Assembly: GCA_958295665.1 (NCBI GenBank)
Contig: OY282558.1
Coordinates: forward strand, 136,360,326 to 136,424,325
Direction of reading: 5' to 3'
Length of the DNA stretch: 64,000 nt
Source: Tipula vernalis
Taxonomy: Eukaryota; Arthropoda; Insecta; Diptera; Tipulidae
Both the position numbers and the translations under genes were made by a program. Shown piece after piece: positions 13,861-25,600 of this stretch. Within the stretch, counting starts at the first letter, position 1; every line of letters starts with the position of its first letter. The notes below the pieces were generated by a model that did no database searches, was not told the DNA's origin, and was given only the letters and a program-made list of their open reading frames with translations.

Positions 13861-15345
13861 AAATATTTTTTTTGTTTTTTTTTTTTTTTTAATGTAAATA
13901 AATTCCAAAGTGTTTGTGTGTTGTGTGCGTTTCTGCTGTTTTTGTATATACAATTCTTGCGTTTTGTTGTTGTTTTTATTGTACCACTCGTCGTCGTCGT
14001 CGATACGTTTTAGTATGTTTAATGAGGTGATCTGAATTAGGAATCAGTTTGGCTTCATAAAAGAATTTATCCTTGAAATAAATTTTTGTTGTATTCTTAT
14101 TTTACTTTAATTTGATTCTTAACCCGTTCGTGTGCACAACCATCTCTTCAAAATAAATATTTCAACATAAATCTGTTTTTAGATTATGTAAGCATTTATA
14201 TATGTATATGGTATGTAGGTAATCCATTTCCATCGCGCACAAGTTAATCATAATCTGTAGAAATTTTACATAAAAATTTAACAACAACAAAAAAAAAAAA
14301 TCTTAAATCAATCACAAGATCTCATAAACAAATCAAAAATAATTTGAAATGTTTATCTTAAACGCAAAAACCAGATTATCATACATACTTCTGTGTATAT
14401 ATCATGATCACGATGATTTTGTAATTATTTAATTTTCCAAAAAAACTAAAAATAAAAACTTTATTTACGTTACACATGTTTTCCCTCCCCCCCCCCCCCC
14501 AAAAATAGAATTCACTTTATACAGAAGATTTTATTCTGGTCCCTATTTATGTACAATACCGAAGATATGCTGTAATTTGCCTAATACTGAACTGGCATGC
14601 CATTCATCAATTAAAACATCAAAATTTTGAATTTTCCATCATCCATAATTGATGTGGACCGTATAGTGTTTTTGCATAACATGCAACTATCAAAATCTCT
14701 AATTAGCCTACTGGTAAGAGGTGTGTGTGTGTGTCTTTATAGAGGGAGTTAATTAATGAAAAAATGTTTTTTATATTTTATAGGGATGGTGCGTGTGGGT
14801 GTTGATAAATTGCGTGCGCGTCCTTTATACACTTTAGGTATATAGTTGGGTAATTTAATTAGTTTGTCGTTATACAGAGTAACCAAATACGTCGGAATAT
14901 GAATCATCATCAGTATTTGTACATACATATGTATATATGTTACCACACATGCGAGATACGATCATTAAGATTGAGAATCCAATTAAAACCGAAACTCATT
15001 AATTTCACAATTTTTTATTTTATTTTACTTACATGGGATGATGATATTTTGTGTGTAGATGCGTGGTTGCCTTAATTAACAATAAGTGGATCTATATAGA
15101 TTTCTAAATTTCCTTCTAATTATGTTAACTAATTAAAATTTTGGCTGAGAGTTCGGTTACCTAAAAATAGAAAGAACAAAAAAAAAAAATTATTTGCTAT
15201 TAATATATTGATGTATAATCGTGATGTCTGTTGTGGCCGCGCGGTGATTAATAAAAGACGAGATGCAGAAATATGTAATATAATTGCATGTCCAAATTCT
15301 GAGCTTAAAGACGCCAAGTTTTAGTTTAAAATTTAGCAGAAATTG
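13861..15345. other. non-coding stretch before the copia element
   Basis: It holds long T and A runs, a short (CGT)n at about 13986-14000, a C-homopolymer at about 14487-14500 and a (GT)n run near 14720. No gene is recognised. The texture resembles intronic or untranslated DNA of an insect, but no splice structure is visible. Confidence 0.45.
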
Positions 15346-15350
15346 CTTAT

Positions 15351-15566
15351 TGTTGGATGCAACTAAAAGTCAACTCTTGGTGTAAACGCAATCATCATCG
15401 ATTTGGATTTTGACTTTACGTGGCCATCTTGTATTGTCAATTTCTTACTTACTTCCGTTCCGTCATATGTAAAAGTTATATTGCATAATTTTGTTACTAA
15501 AATAAATATTCTAAAATCATCAAGTGTTTCAATTAATTAAAGAGTTAGATTAATTACACTCTAACA
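15351..15566 (+). repeat. copia 5' LTR
   Basis: A 216-bp direct repeat of 19454-19669, with TG...CA termini. An AATAAATATTCT block near the middle-right could serve as the polyadenylation signal. It would supply the promoter for the element's transcript. Confidence 0.97.
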
Positions 15567-15579
15567 GGTTATGGGCCCA
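15567..15579 (+). other. copia primer-binding site
   Basis: GGTTATGGGCCCA directly follows the 5' LTR. This is the sequence used by copia of Drosophila, which primes with an internal fragment of initiator-methionine tRNA. It supports both the LTR boundary and the family call. Confidence 0.9.
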
Positions 15580-15685
15580 TTGATCGTTATATAGTCTAAG
15601 TTTGTTAAAAACAAGTGGATAAAATAAACTTTATTAATTACAAAAACTATACATCACTGCGGGTTTTTTTTTTTTGAGACACATT

Positions 15686-16410
15686 ATGGCGGACGTAATC
15701 GATGGAAAGTATCGCATCGAAAAGTTGGACAACAATAATTACTTTAATTGGAAGTTTGTGATGGAAATGCTGCTGAAGAAAGAGCAAATTTTGGATGCAA
15801 TAATTGGTGAAAAGCCAACCGAGGCAGCACAATTGACCGTGTGGAATAAAGCAAACGACAGCGCGATGTCTACAATCGTTTTAAGTGTGCAAAAGAGTCA
15901 ATTTGTTCACATTAGAAAAACTAAATCTGCAAAAAAAATGTGGAATGTGTTGCAGCAATATCACGAAAAGGGTGCAGGCAACAGCAGTGTGCAACTAATA
16001 AAGGAAATTTACACAAAGAAGCTTACGGAGAGCGATAACCTCGAAGCACATATTCATTGGTTGTTGGACATGTTTCAACGGATTGACAATCTCGGAGAGG
16101 AAAAGTTATCGGAAAAATGGCAGATTGGGCTGCTGTTTGGGCAACTACCGCACAGCTATGACACAATCGTGACGGCACTTCAAACTCAGAAAACGGAAGT
16201 CCTGAGCATGAAAGTAGTTCAGGCAAAACTGATTGACGAGTATAAACGTTTAATTATACGCAATTGTAACGAAAATGGTGATAGCGCAGGCGACGCTGCA
16301 CTAAAGATCGACAAGTGAAAAGGAAAATGTCGGTTTTGCCACAAACCGGGACATTTTAAAGTAGAATGGCATAAGTATACTAGATGGCTTCAAAAGGATA
16401 AGGTCAAACA
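15686..16410 (+). pseudogene. copia gag region with zinc knuckle
   Basis: The frame opens with ATG at 15686 (MADVIDGKYRIEKLDN) and carries the conserved copia Gag features: a NYxxWKxxMxxxL block near residue 17, and a KSAKKMWNVLQQYHEKG block near residue 77. It stays open to a TGA at 16316. Just beyond that stop, in the same frame, lies a CCHC-type knuckle (CRFCHKPGHF) whose last cysteine is replaced by tryptophan. Gag packages the element RNA into virus-like particles. The stop and the damaged knuckle make this copy a pseudogene. The ATG at 15686 is chosen because it matches the usual copia start; an upstream in-frame alternative at 15674 adds only four residues. Confidence 0.88.
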
Positions 16411-16414
16411 ACCA

Positions 16415-16850
16415 TTGGGAAAATCAGAAAAGGCGGCGGCTGTTGAGAAATCAGACGACGATATGTTGTTCATGACCGAACACATCGAAAGTCAAAGTGC
16501 AGACGATTGGATCATTGATAGCGGTGCTAAGTGTCACATTTGCGTGAATAAGTCTAAGTTCGATAATTTGACTTTCAATGATCAAGAAAAAGTCAGAGTG
16601 GCTGATGGACGTACATATTCGTCACGTGGTACCGGATCCGTTAAATTACAGTTTTTTGATGATAAAGGTAATTCGATATCGGCCATATTAACGAATGTAT
16701 TATATATACCAGAAATTTCATCAAACATCTTATCGGTAAAATTAATGGCGGCTCGTGGATATGAGATCACATTTGGTACGCATAAGTGTTCAGTGCAAAA
16801 GAAAGGTGGCAGGCGAATATATATTGGCGAAAATTGTGGCAGCCAATAAA
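16415..16850 (+). pseudogene. copia aspartic protease region
   Basis: The frame contains WIIDSGAKCHI at about 16508-16540, with the DSGA catalytic motif of Ty1/copia proteases. It is followed by the usual VRVADGR and ILTNVLYIPEISSNILSV blocks. The protease matures Gag-Pol. The frame ends at a stop at 16847, while the same polyprotein resumes beyond it, so the stop is a lesion. Confidence 0.88.
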
Positions 16851-16879
16851 TTCTCAAACAATCAAAGGAAGTCTATGCA

Positions 16880-17830
16880 GCGCACAAGAGAACTAATTTA
16901 TGTGTACACAACTGGCATCGCATTTTGGGTCATCGTAACATTAATGTGGTCAGGCATCTAAACAATGACAATTTAGTAACCGGTGTGTGTTTTGAAGCGT
17001 GTAATTTCAGCGACGACTGTGAAATATGTACACAAGAGAAAATGACTAGGTTGCCTTTTCCAAAAACGTCATTGACATCAACGAATGCTGTGATGGATCT
17101 AGTTCACACTGATTTGTGTGGGCCGATGCCAACTAAGTCACATGGTGGAATGCGCTACATTCTAACGTTCATAAACGATTTTTTGCGATACACGGTAATT
17201 TATTTGCTGAAGGAAAAATCGCAATGTTTCATGAGGCTTAAGGAATTCAGTCAAATGGCGCGAACCATGTTTGCAAAGACCATAAAAGTTATTCGCTCAG
17301 ACCGTGGAACAGAATATAAAAACAAACAGGTCATTGAATACTTAAAGGGCATCGGGACTAAAGTAGAATACACTGCCGCATATTTACCAGAACAAAATGG
17401 AGTAGCAGAGCGCAAGAACCGAATGCTAATCGAGATGGCTCGATGTATGATGATTGAGGCTAAATTGGACCATTCGTTCTGGGCGGAAGCAGTTACAACG
17501 GCTAATTTCATGCAGAACCGTTTGCCAACAAAAGGAGCTCCGAAGACACCACTAGAAATCTGGTCGGGTACATTACCAATTTTGAAAAATTTTAAAATCT
17601 TCGGGAAAAAATGTTTTGTGCATATCCCTAAGGAGAAACGAAGAAAATTGGACATATATGCAGTGGAGGCACGAGTTTTGTATTTGCGTATCGATGTTTC
17701 GATGTAAAGACGAACAAGTTGATTACAAGCCGCGATGTTCGTTTCTTGGAAGGGGAAGATAATACCGTAACTGTCGAAATAAAACCACAAGTTGACAATA
17801 CCACTAATGAAGACCAGACGCTGTGTCAGG
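16880..17830 (+). pseudogene. copia integrase region
   Basis: The HHCC zinc-binding domain is visible (NWHRILGHRN at about 16909-16940, then CEICTQEKM). The D,D35E catalytic core follows: D in LVHTDLCGP at about 17101, D in VIRSDRGTEY at about 17291, and E in PEQNGVAERKN at about 17400. All three acidic residues are present. A frameshift near 17690 separates the C-terminal part (FDVKTNKLITSRDVRF), which then runs into a stop at 17841. Integrase would insert the cDNA into the genome. Confidence 0.9.
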
Positions 17831-17959
17831 TCAACAACATATAAAGCGAAATAATGAGGGCCGCGAAAAAGGAACTGTTTCAATCCCAATTGCCAAAAAC
17901 CCAGTTAGATGATCGGAACGAGAAACTAAGGGGGTCAAATCAAAACGATTAATCGAGGA

Positions 17960-18840
17960 AATAGAAAATATTAATTCAATAATTACTGAGCCGAAAACAC
18001 TGGCAGACGTACTGGAGACCGCAGAAAAGGATCAATGGTTTGCGGCTATGCATGATGAAATGAAATCACATGCAGAAAATGGCACCTGGAAAATAGTTGA
18101 ATTACCAAGTAATCGAAAAGCGGTGGGTTGCAAATGTCTGTTTAAATTGAAAGCTAACGCAGACGACACTGTAAGGCGGTTTAAGGCTAGACTGGTTGCC
18201 CAAGGGTTTACGCAACGGTTTGGCCAGGATTACGACGAGGTATTTGCACCAGTTGCTAGGCAAACAACTTTTAGAACGTTGTTGACGGTGGCAGGCAGAG
18301 AGCAAATGCAGGTCATCCGCCAGAAGCAGCCACCATGTTTCGAAACGGATGATAAAAACATGGTATGTCGATTAAAAAGGAGCTTGTATGGACTGAAGCA
18401 GTCGGCACGCACCTGGAACATGTCATTAAACAAGGTAATCGTTGACGCAGGATTTTATCGCAGTGAAGCAGACCCATGCTTATACTAGCAGCAAATCGGC
18501 AATGGGTGGTCTTATATATTAATCTACGTTGATGACATCGTGGTGGCTTGTAGCAACGTGATCAAACGGGTTGAGGAAATTCTGAACGTCGAATTCAAAG
18601 TTGATAGTTTGGGCAAAATAAAGACGTACATTGGAATAGAGGTCGACAGGGACATTAATGGAATATTTAACATAAGTCAGAAATCATACATCAATCACGT
18701 GGTGAATCGATTCAATTTAGAAGGTGCAAAAATATCTAAATACCCGTTGAAGCCAGACTATCAGAAGGGTTCATTGCCTGATCTGCTGCCAAATAACGCG
18801 GAATATCAACAACTAATTGGCAGCTTGCTGTAGGTATCAA
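17960..18840 (+). pseudogene. copia reverse transcriptase lacking motif A
   Basis: The RT starts with EPKTLADVLETAEKDQWFAA (about 17990) and continues through NGTWKIVELP, FKARLVAQGFTQ and DYDEVFAPVAR. Then there is a gap. After AGREQMQV the sequence goes straight to KQPPCFETDD (about 18325), so the segment that in the family carries the DVKTAFLNG motif and the first catalytic aspartate is gone. The LYGLKQSAR block and the YVDD box (18525-18536) remain. A stop at 18486 lies between them. With motif A deleted the enzyme cannot polymerise. Confidence 0.9.
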
Positions 18841-19392
18841 TAAGTGTAGCGATACTCGCACAAAAGACAAATTGTTCGAATGAAGAAGATTAGACAGAGC
18901 TGAAGCGAGTTGTAGGTTATCTAAAGGGTATAAACGATTTAAAATTACGCATGGGAGATGTTAAATGCGAGAACATATTTTTTGGGTATGCAGATGCCAG
19001 ATGGGCCGAAGATCGATGCGATCGAAAATCAAACAGCGGTCATTTATTCAAGTTATTTGGAGCAACGATAAGTTGGAGTTGCAAGAAGCAATCATGCGTT
19101 TCACTATCATCGACAGAGGCCGAGTTTGTTGCATTGTCCGAAGCATGTAAGGAGGCGATTTAGCTGCGAAGGTATACGAAGACAATCAAAGCTACTTAGC
19201 ACTGATCAACCAAGACGGTTTCTCTAGCCGATCTAAGCACATCGACACTAGGCGACATTTTATTAAGGATTACATCGAAAAGCAAACGATTCGATGTGAG
19301 TGTCCTACCAACGAGATGCTGGCAGATAAGTGCACCAAGCCGCTGGGCACAAATCGGTTACAATCACTTCGAAAGGACAGGGGGTTGTTTTA
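18841..19392 (+). pseudogene. copia RNase H region and gag-pol end
   Basis: Conserved blocks include KRVVGYLKGI, YADARWAEDRCDRKSNSGH, SLSSTEAEFVALSEA and, after a stop and a small deletion near 19165, the YEDNQS and RSKHIDTRRHFI blocks. The protein ends GLF at a TAA at 19390. RNase H would remove the RNA strand during cDNA synthesis. Breaks: a TAG at 18831, stops near 18845 and 18890, and the deletion near 19165. Confidence 0.88.
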
Positions 19393-19437
19393 ATTTCATT
19401 TATTATTCAAGGAAAGAGGAAGCAGTTGTTATAAAGT

Positions 19438-19453
19438 AGAAATTGAGGAGGAG
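19438..19453 (+). other. copia polypurine tract
   Basis: The purine-rich AGAAATTGAGGAGGAG abuts the 3' LTR, the expected place for the plus-strand primer. Confidence 0.75.
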
Positions 19454-19669
19454 TGTTGGATGTAACTAAAAGTTAACTCTTGGTGTAAACGCAATCATCA
19501 TCGATTTAGATTTTGACTTTTCGTGGCCATCTTGTATTGTCAATTTCTTACTTACTTCCGTTCCGTCATATGTAAAAGTTGTATTGCATAATTTTGTTAC
19601 TAAAATAAATATTCTAAAATCATCAAGTGTTTCAATTAATTAAAGAGTTAGATTAATTACACTCTAACA
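19454..19669 (+). repeat. copia 3' LTR
   Basis: 216 bp, differing from the 5' LTR at five positions. It is followed directly by the target duplication CTTAT. Confidence 0.97.
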
Positions 19670-19674
19670 CTTAT

Positions 19675-19859
19675 TCACCTTTCGCAATGTTAGACAATAT
19701 CACAAAAAATGCCAAAAAAAATTTATTGGTCTAATAAAAATCAAACTAACTCTCCAGTTATACAACAATACATATAATTCTAAAATGAAAATATAAAGAG
19801 CTAAAACCTCATGAAGTGGTCATAACTTTGGTCTTGATTAATTATACTCCTACATTAAT
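19675..19859. other. no feature recognised
   Basis: Short AT-rich flank of the copia element. Confidence 0.4.
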
Positions 19860-20070
19860 CCCGAAATGAATCTCTTAAGTCAATCTTCAGCTCAGCCTTC
19901 AACTCAACATATAAATCAACCCGCAATCACCAAATTAACCGCTAACCAAACCCTGAAATCAACCTCAAATCAACTTTCAAATTAACCCTTAACCTAACTC
20001 CGAACAACTCACTCACCTAACTAAACTTTAACTCAACTTAGCTGGAACCAAATTTCAACCCTCTGCTTAA
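19860..20070 (-). repeat. CAACTCAACC minisatellite block
   Basis: Same family as the field at 10.5-11.4 kb, with words like CTCAACTTAGCTGGAACC and AATTTCAACCCTCTGCTTAA closely matching 10690-10730. Confidence 0.8.
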
Positions 20071-20240
20071 CTAATACCATCATACCAACATACCATCATA
20101 CCATCGTAACATTAGCATCGTAACATCATACCATCATACTATCATACTATTGCCATTACCTTCAGCATCACACAATTCTTATATACAAACCATCATACCA
20201 TTATCCTATCATTACATCATACCATCATACCGTCTTCAAA
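20071..20240. repeat. ACCATCATA microsatellite block
   Basis: Repeats of ACCATCATACCATC directly follow the CAACTC block, mirroring the association of the same two families between 8 and 12 kb. Confidence 0.8.
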
Positions 20241-20572
20241 AATCAACTCAATTTTTAAAATTTTCGTAATTGCTCTGCAGTAGCTTAAGCCCTGATTATC
20301 ACACTCAAGGAAAAGATGAATTTTTGAAATATTAACATTGACCTATTTTAAGTTATAAATAATATTTGTGTAAATATCATACATATACTACCTTGATCAA
20401 CAAGTTCTCGAAATAACCACCGTGTGGCGCTCTCATCGTTCCGATTTGAGTTCTGTTTTTTTGTTAAGTTGGTACATCTGTTGTTGATATTCCCTCTAAA
20501 TCTTAGCGTCATAGCTTGACATTTGCGAAAGTTACGTAGTCAAGAGTACATCTACTCTGTGTGTGTTGGCGA
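20241..20572. other. no feature recognised
   Basis: Mixed sequence without coding or repeat signal. Confidence 0.4.
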
Positions 20573-20738
20573 TTTTTCCATTATATCCTCTCGGCTGCTG
20601 AAACGCGTTCCCCGTAATGGTTTTTTAACTCGATTGAACAGAAAGAAGTCACAGGGAGACAAATCAGATGAATTCGGTGGCTGTTGGATGGTATTTGTTG
20701 CATTTTTCGTCAAAAAATGGTGAAAAGGCATACTTCCT
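20573..20738 (-). pseudogene. mariner transposase C-terminal fragment
   Basis: On the minus strand the frame reads FLTKNATNTIQQPPNSSDLS, then PCDFFLFNRVKKPL, then FSSREDIMEKS. The PPNSPDLxPCDFFLF block carries the third catalytic aspartate of the mariner DD34D triad, and the spacing to the downstream block is normal. Only about 55 residues remain of a protein that is usually near 345. No terminal inverted repeat is visible on either side. The fragment abuts the Ty3/gypsy relic that begins within a few bases of its right end. Confidence 0.85.
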
Positions 20739-20741
20739 TCA

Positions 20742-22690
20742 AAAAGTAGAGTGGAAGCAATAACAAATTTTCCACAACCGGCTACTATAAAACAGTTAGA
20801 AAGGTTCATCGGAATGATTAACTACTACCATAGATTTATACCGAAATTAGCCGAACTTCATTGCCTACTCCACAGATACTTAACAACTCTCACTGTGTGA
20901 TCAATCATTTCAAAAAATCAAAAATGAACTTGCCTCTGTAACCTTGTTGATTTTTCCGAATCCATCAGCACCTATTAATATTACATGCGACGCTTCAAAT
21001 ATAGCAGTCGCTGGAGTTCTTTAGCAATTTGTAGTCGATTCTTGGCGTCCGCTTAGTTTATTTTCGAAAAAGTTAACAACGACGGAACAGAAATATTCAA
21101 CCATTGATAGCGAATTATTAGGCAATTTATTTGTCAATAAAACAGTTCAAATATTTTGTCGAAGGTCAGCAATTTTCAGTTTTAACTGATCATAAACCAC
21201 ACACCTCAGAAGTCCGAAGCAAACGAGACAACTGGAGTATATATTAAAGGGTCCTTGAATGTGGTTGCCGACACGCTTTCTCGAATTGAATGCGATGAAG
21301 CTTCGTGCACAATTTCAGCCGTAGACACTGAAACTTTATCAAATTCTGAACAAGGCGATGAAGAGCTAAAAGCACTTGTAAAGAAATTTCAATCAAATCA
21401 AATGTCAAGTAGATTAAAATTTAAATGTCTTTCATTTTCAGATGACGCTACGAAAATTTAGTGCGAAACTTCCAAAGGTATAAATCGTCCATTTGTACCA
21501 AAACCTCACAGAAAGTCGATTTTTCAAAATCTCCACAATATTTGCCATCCAGGAATAAGAGCAACTCGCAAGCTCATAGCATCAAAGTAATTTTGGCCAA
21601 GTATGAATATAGATTCGGGTTACTGGACCAAATGTTGTACCTCATGCCAGCAATTGCCAATTTTCAGACATACCAAAACACCATCAGAACATTTCAAATG
21701 ACCTGTAGGTCGTTTTGATCATGTTCAAGTGGATATTGTTGGTACTCCTAATAAGAACCCATATATGCTAACAGTCATAGATCGATTCACTAGATGGCGG
21801 AAAGCGTATCCAATGGACCGGTGTGAAGTTTTTAGACACTTTTTTGGACAAACATTTATGCGAGTGTACATACTTCTTTTAACACTGTATTTAACAAAAA
21901 TAAAGTTATTCAAATAAAACAAGCCTCAAATAATTTCTAACATTCATTTCCAATATGCTTTTCAACAAATCAAAGAACGTAGCACCACTTTGATATTTTG
22001 ATATGAGTTGTATCGCTCTTGCAAAAAAATTTAGAAAATTAACAAATCGATGAGTTTCGTTTGGAATAAGGACGTTGTTCTCTATCATACCAAATAGCAT
22101 GAATCTCAGAGATTGGCTCATATAGTGACTATATAGGTTGTAAAGGCATACATTGCGGAGTTGAAATCACTTAGTGCCATTTTGATATGAGCCATAGGGC
22201 TCTTGCAAAAAAATTTAGAAAATTGTAGATGTGTCTGCTATTACCGTAGCCAAAAAATTGTATATCAACTACCTCTAAGATTGACAACCGATCAGGGCAC
22301 TCAATTCAAGGAAAAACTCTTTAACGGCCTTATACAATTCTTAGGAGTCCACAGAATTCAAACATGTCCATATCACTCACAAGCTAACGGTATGATAGAG
22401 ATTTTGCTTCGTCGGATAAAAGAATCGTTGAAATCGCGTGGTAAAATGAATAATTGGAATGCTGAACTGCCAACGGTATTGTTAGGAATACGAACAACAG
22501 TCAAGGAAGATCTTAAATGTAGCCCTGCGAAATCTTTGTTTCTACCGATATTACTACCCCTGAACCAATTGAATTAGTTGGGCAATTGAAGGAAACAATG
22601 AGAGCTGTAAATCCAGTTCCTTCAAAATTACCTCAGACTAAAACATATGTTCCTAGCTCGCTAGAAACTTCTGATTATGCAAAGAAGTGT
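20742..22690 (+). pseudogene. Ty3/gypsy pol relic (RT thumb, RNase H, integrase)
   Basis: Plus-strand reading recovers the pol order of a Ty3/gypsy element close to the mdg3/micropia type. VEAITNFPQPATIKQLERFI and GMINYYHRFIPKLAE (20751-20860) are the RT end. ITCDASNIAVAGVL and FSKKLTTTEQKYSTIDSELL (20980-21110) are RNase H. NVVADTLSRIE (about 21257) is the tether. HPGIRATRKLI with TKCCTSCQQ is the integrase HHCC finger, followed by VDIVGTPNKNPYMLTVIDRF (about 21731) and LTTDQGTQFKEKLF (about 22280). The C-terminal PEPIELVGQLKETMRAV lies near 22560. Several stops and frameshifts occur, and a roughly 400-bp insertion splits the integrase core. No LTR was found. Confidence 0.9.
21830..22228. 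repeat. unidentified ~400-bp insertion in the gypsy integrase
   Basis: The integrase reading stops after the RWRKAYPMD block near 21820 and resumes near 22228. The intervening DNA has no coding signal. It contains a diverged direct repeat, TTTTGATATGAG...CTCTTGCAAAAAAATTTAGA, near 21989-22040 and again near 22180-22225, with a period of about 185. The boundaries are approximate and the family is unknown. Confidence 0.55.
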
Positions 22691-25600
22691 CACCTATAGA
22701 GCATTTCTAATCTTTATTGATTTATTTAGGTAAACCAGGAATGATGTGAATGTTAATATTTTAATATAAGTAGTTCAATAAAAGCAAGGATGTTTAGAGG
22801 ATATGAAGGGGCTACTCAAATACTGATAAATAATTCATACTGTTTCAGTGACTAATATAGGGTCTAGAAAATTCATTCTTGAATCGATTAAATTCAAGCA
22901 TAATTTCAGAACAAAGTTATAGCCTGACTCAACGCTCCAAGAGGAAGAAGCAGTTTAAAATTGTGTTGTCTTGTGCTGTCTTATTTACCAATTATCAACT
23001 ACTTAGGTGTCTGGAACCGGGTTGATTCTTTGTTATTAACATCCTTTTTCCCCTCCCTCGGTTTTGTTGTATTTAAAAGGGTGGTACAGTGGACCTGGCG
23101 TATCCGGGAAACTTGCCTTAGACTTTGTCGTACACACTAAATCAACCAAATCTGAAAATTGTACCCAAAATAGGAATAAGGAAAAAGGGAATAATAGTTT
23201 ATGCATTACAAAATAGTACTGTATATGCTGCCTCAACAAATTTATTGCAATTGATATATTTTATTGCTGCTTGAGAAATATTATTTTTGGCTTTTCCATT
23301 CCAGAACTTTAACTAAAAATTATTTTAGTATCCTTCTTGATCTGATATGTCGAATTTCACCATAATCTGTTTAGAAATAGCCAACCAGATTCGCGTCGCA
23401 TAGGTCTTGTTTAAATTGTGGAAAATCGAAAGTCTAACCTAAATATAATACTAAAGAATTGATTAGCACAGCATAAAATTCGATATTGAGTAACAATACC
23501 TTGCCAGATTTTGAAAATATTGGATTAGACATTCGGTTTGAGATTTTGGAGTAAATTTCACTCAAATTCTCATTTCAATTAAAATCACAAGAATACTGTA
23601 AAGGTAAATTTTTTTGATGATAAAATGCAGTTTGTTAAGCTAAAAATATATATCATAAAATGTATGCCCAAAACTAACAAAAAAGATGTTTAGATTTTGT
23701 CCCATTTGGATTTTTCATACTTGGATTCTGTCGTATAAGGATTTTGTACTATGTATTTGGCTTATCGCTTCTAGATTCTTAAAATAATTTGAACTTTGTA
23801 CCACTTGGATTTGTTTTTTGGATTGGCACCCCGTCGAATTTCACTATAATCAGTTGATTTATCCAAGTTCCAGAGCTTTAACTTAAAATAATTATAGAAC
23901 CCCTTGTCATAATCAGATGATTCCAGATATTCCAGATAACCAGATATTCCAGATGATATTCTGGAATATGGTAAATTAGGGTGGAACTTGGCTTTTTAAA
24001 ACTGTTTATGATGAAATTCGATATTTAGATGTATCTTTGAATATTACTATTTCGCTCACTTAGTTCTACGTGCAGTTTTTAAAGCTTTTTATTCTGGTTT
24101 AACAATTTAATTCTAACTTACACAAACACGGTATACTAAAATATATGTTAGAACACAGAACAAAATTCTTCGGAATACTAGTGGTATACATAGGTAATTA
24201 TATTATCCAACGTTTTGGAGGACATTAAAATTATTACTACAAATTTTCTGATTCCATCTCTCTGATTCCATCTCTATAAACTTAACATCCGTTAAAAAAA
24301 AGATATTTTTTTAGATAAGTATTTGTTTCCCCACATGCCCCTCCCCAATAAAAGCATGAAACCCAAGCTAGGCAGAACAAGTATTTCCTATATGGAAAGG
24401 ATTGAGTTATAGAATTATTATGCTTTTCAATGGGGAGTGGCGGAGATTCGTTATGTATTAAATGAATATTGTTTTACAAGACCCAAAATTATTTTGTGCT
24501 TTACAAAAAAAATTTTTATTTTCAGCTAAACATAATATAGAGATAGCGCACAGTTTGGATTTTATATTAGATAAAATAATAGAAATCTAATAAATTTTTA
24601 TAATTTATGAATATACATAATAGAATTTGTAACGATAATATATGGCGTAGTGCGATGATAAAATTGGGGATTGTAAATATAATTTTCTTACAAAACTTTT
24701 TTTTCACACTAATTATCTTATCAAATATTACAAAACTTCCCGTAATTAAAATTCTTAAATTACTTAAACGAGACCATAAATTCCATCATTCCACTCCGAT
24801 ATATCTACAGTGCCTCACTCGCGGTTTATTTTTTATTCGAGATAACAAAAATAATTTTTTTCGCTCTCCATTTTTTACTACAAACATATACATATTTATA
24901 TACATAATCTTAAGCCCAACAAAAGTGAAATTTTCTTATTTTCATTCATCGTCGTTTCGATCACGAAGAGAAATAACAGACAGCCAAATAAGAAAAATTA
25001 AAACAATTAAAAAAGTTGTATCTTTTAATTTTCTTTAATTATAACAAACAGAAAAGAAACAAAAAAAACGCAACATTATATATGGTACTAGTAGTAATAA
25101 TAACAATAATAAAAATAAACGCACATGTGCCGCCACCGTCGTTACAACCGTCGCGCTTCTCTATAATTAAAAAAATTTGTTATTTTTCTTATGGAAGCGC
25201 GCGCGCAAAAAAAAATAAACAAAAAAACAATTTTGCTTAATTATCGAAAACCAAATATAATTTTATAATTAAAAAGCCGCTAATTAATATACAGACACAC
25301 AAACACTCGTATACACACCGATATAGAGTAAATATAGTATACAATTGTGTAAAAAATATTATTTTATTTATTAATTAATTATTTAATTAATTTTATTTTT
25401 TTTTTTTTTTTTTGACTTGGAAGGTGGCAGCAGGTTGTTTTTTTTAGTCAGCGGAAACGCTAATAAACGAGTCGTATATGGAAGTCTATACTACTAAATT
25501 TAGTTTGTGATTCGGTACAGCAATTTTATAAATGGTTCGTTACTTATATGTATATATATATCTATATTTGTAGGACACTTGTTAGATAATTAGACATTAA

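Larger units (their letters stand above)
15351..19669 (+). mobile_element. copia (Ty1/copia) LTR retrotransposon, structurally complete but inactive
   Basis: The 4,319-bp element has identical-length 216-bp LTRs beginning TGTTGGATG and ending CTCTAACA. It is flanked by the 5-bp target duplication CTTAT at 15346-15350 and 19670-19674. A primer site follows the 5' LTR and a purine-rich tract precedes the 3' LTR. Domains lie in the Ty1/copia order gag, protease, integrase, reverse transcriptase, RNase H. The LTRs differ at five positions by my count (about 2.3%), so the insertion is fairly recent. Stops, frameshifts and at least two deletions break gag-pol, so the copy cannot move on its own. 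Confidence 0.96.

Noticed and set aside
13565..14013. Overlapping plus-strand frames of 61-82 codons
   Set aside because: F, I, V and K-rich artefacts of T homopolymers within the GATC cluster region.
24607..25038. 143-codon plus-strand open frame
   Set aside because: Composition is dominated by I, F, N, K and S as expected for AT-rich DNA. No motif, no supporting signals; no gene claimed.
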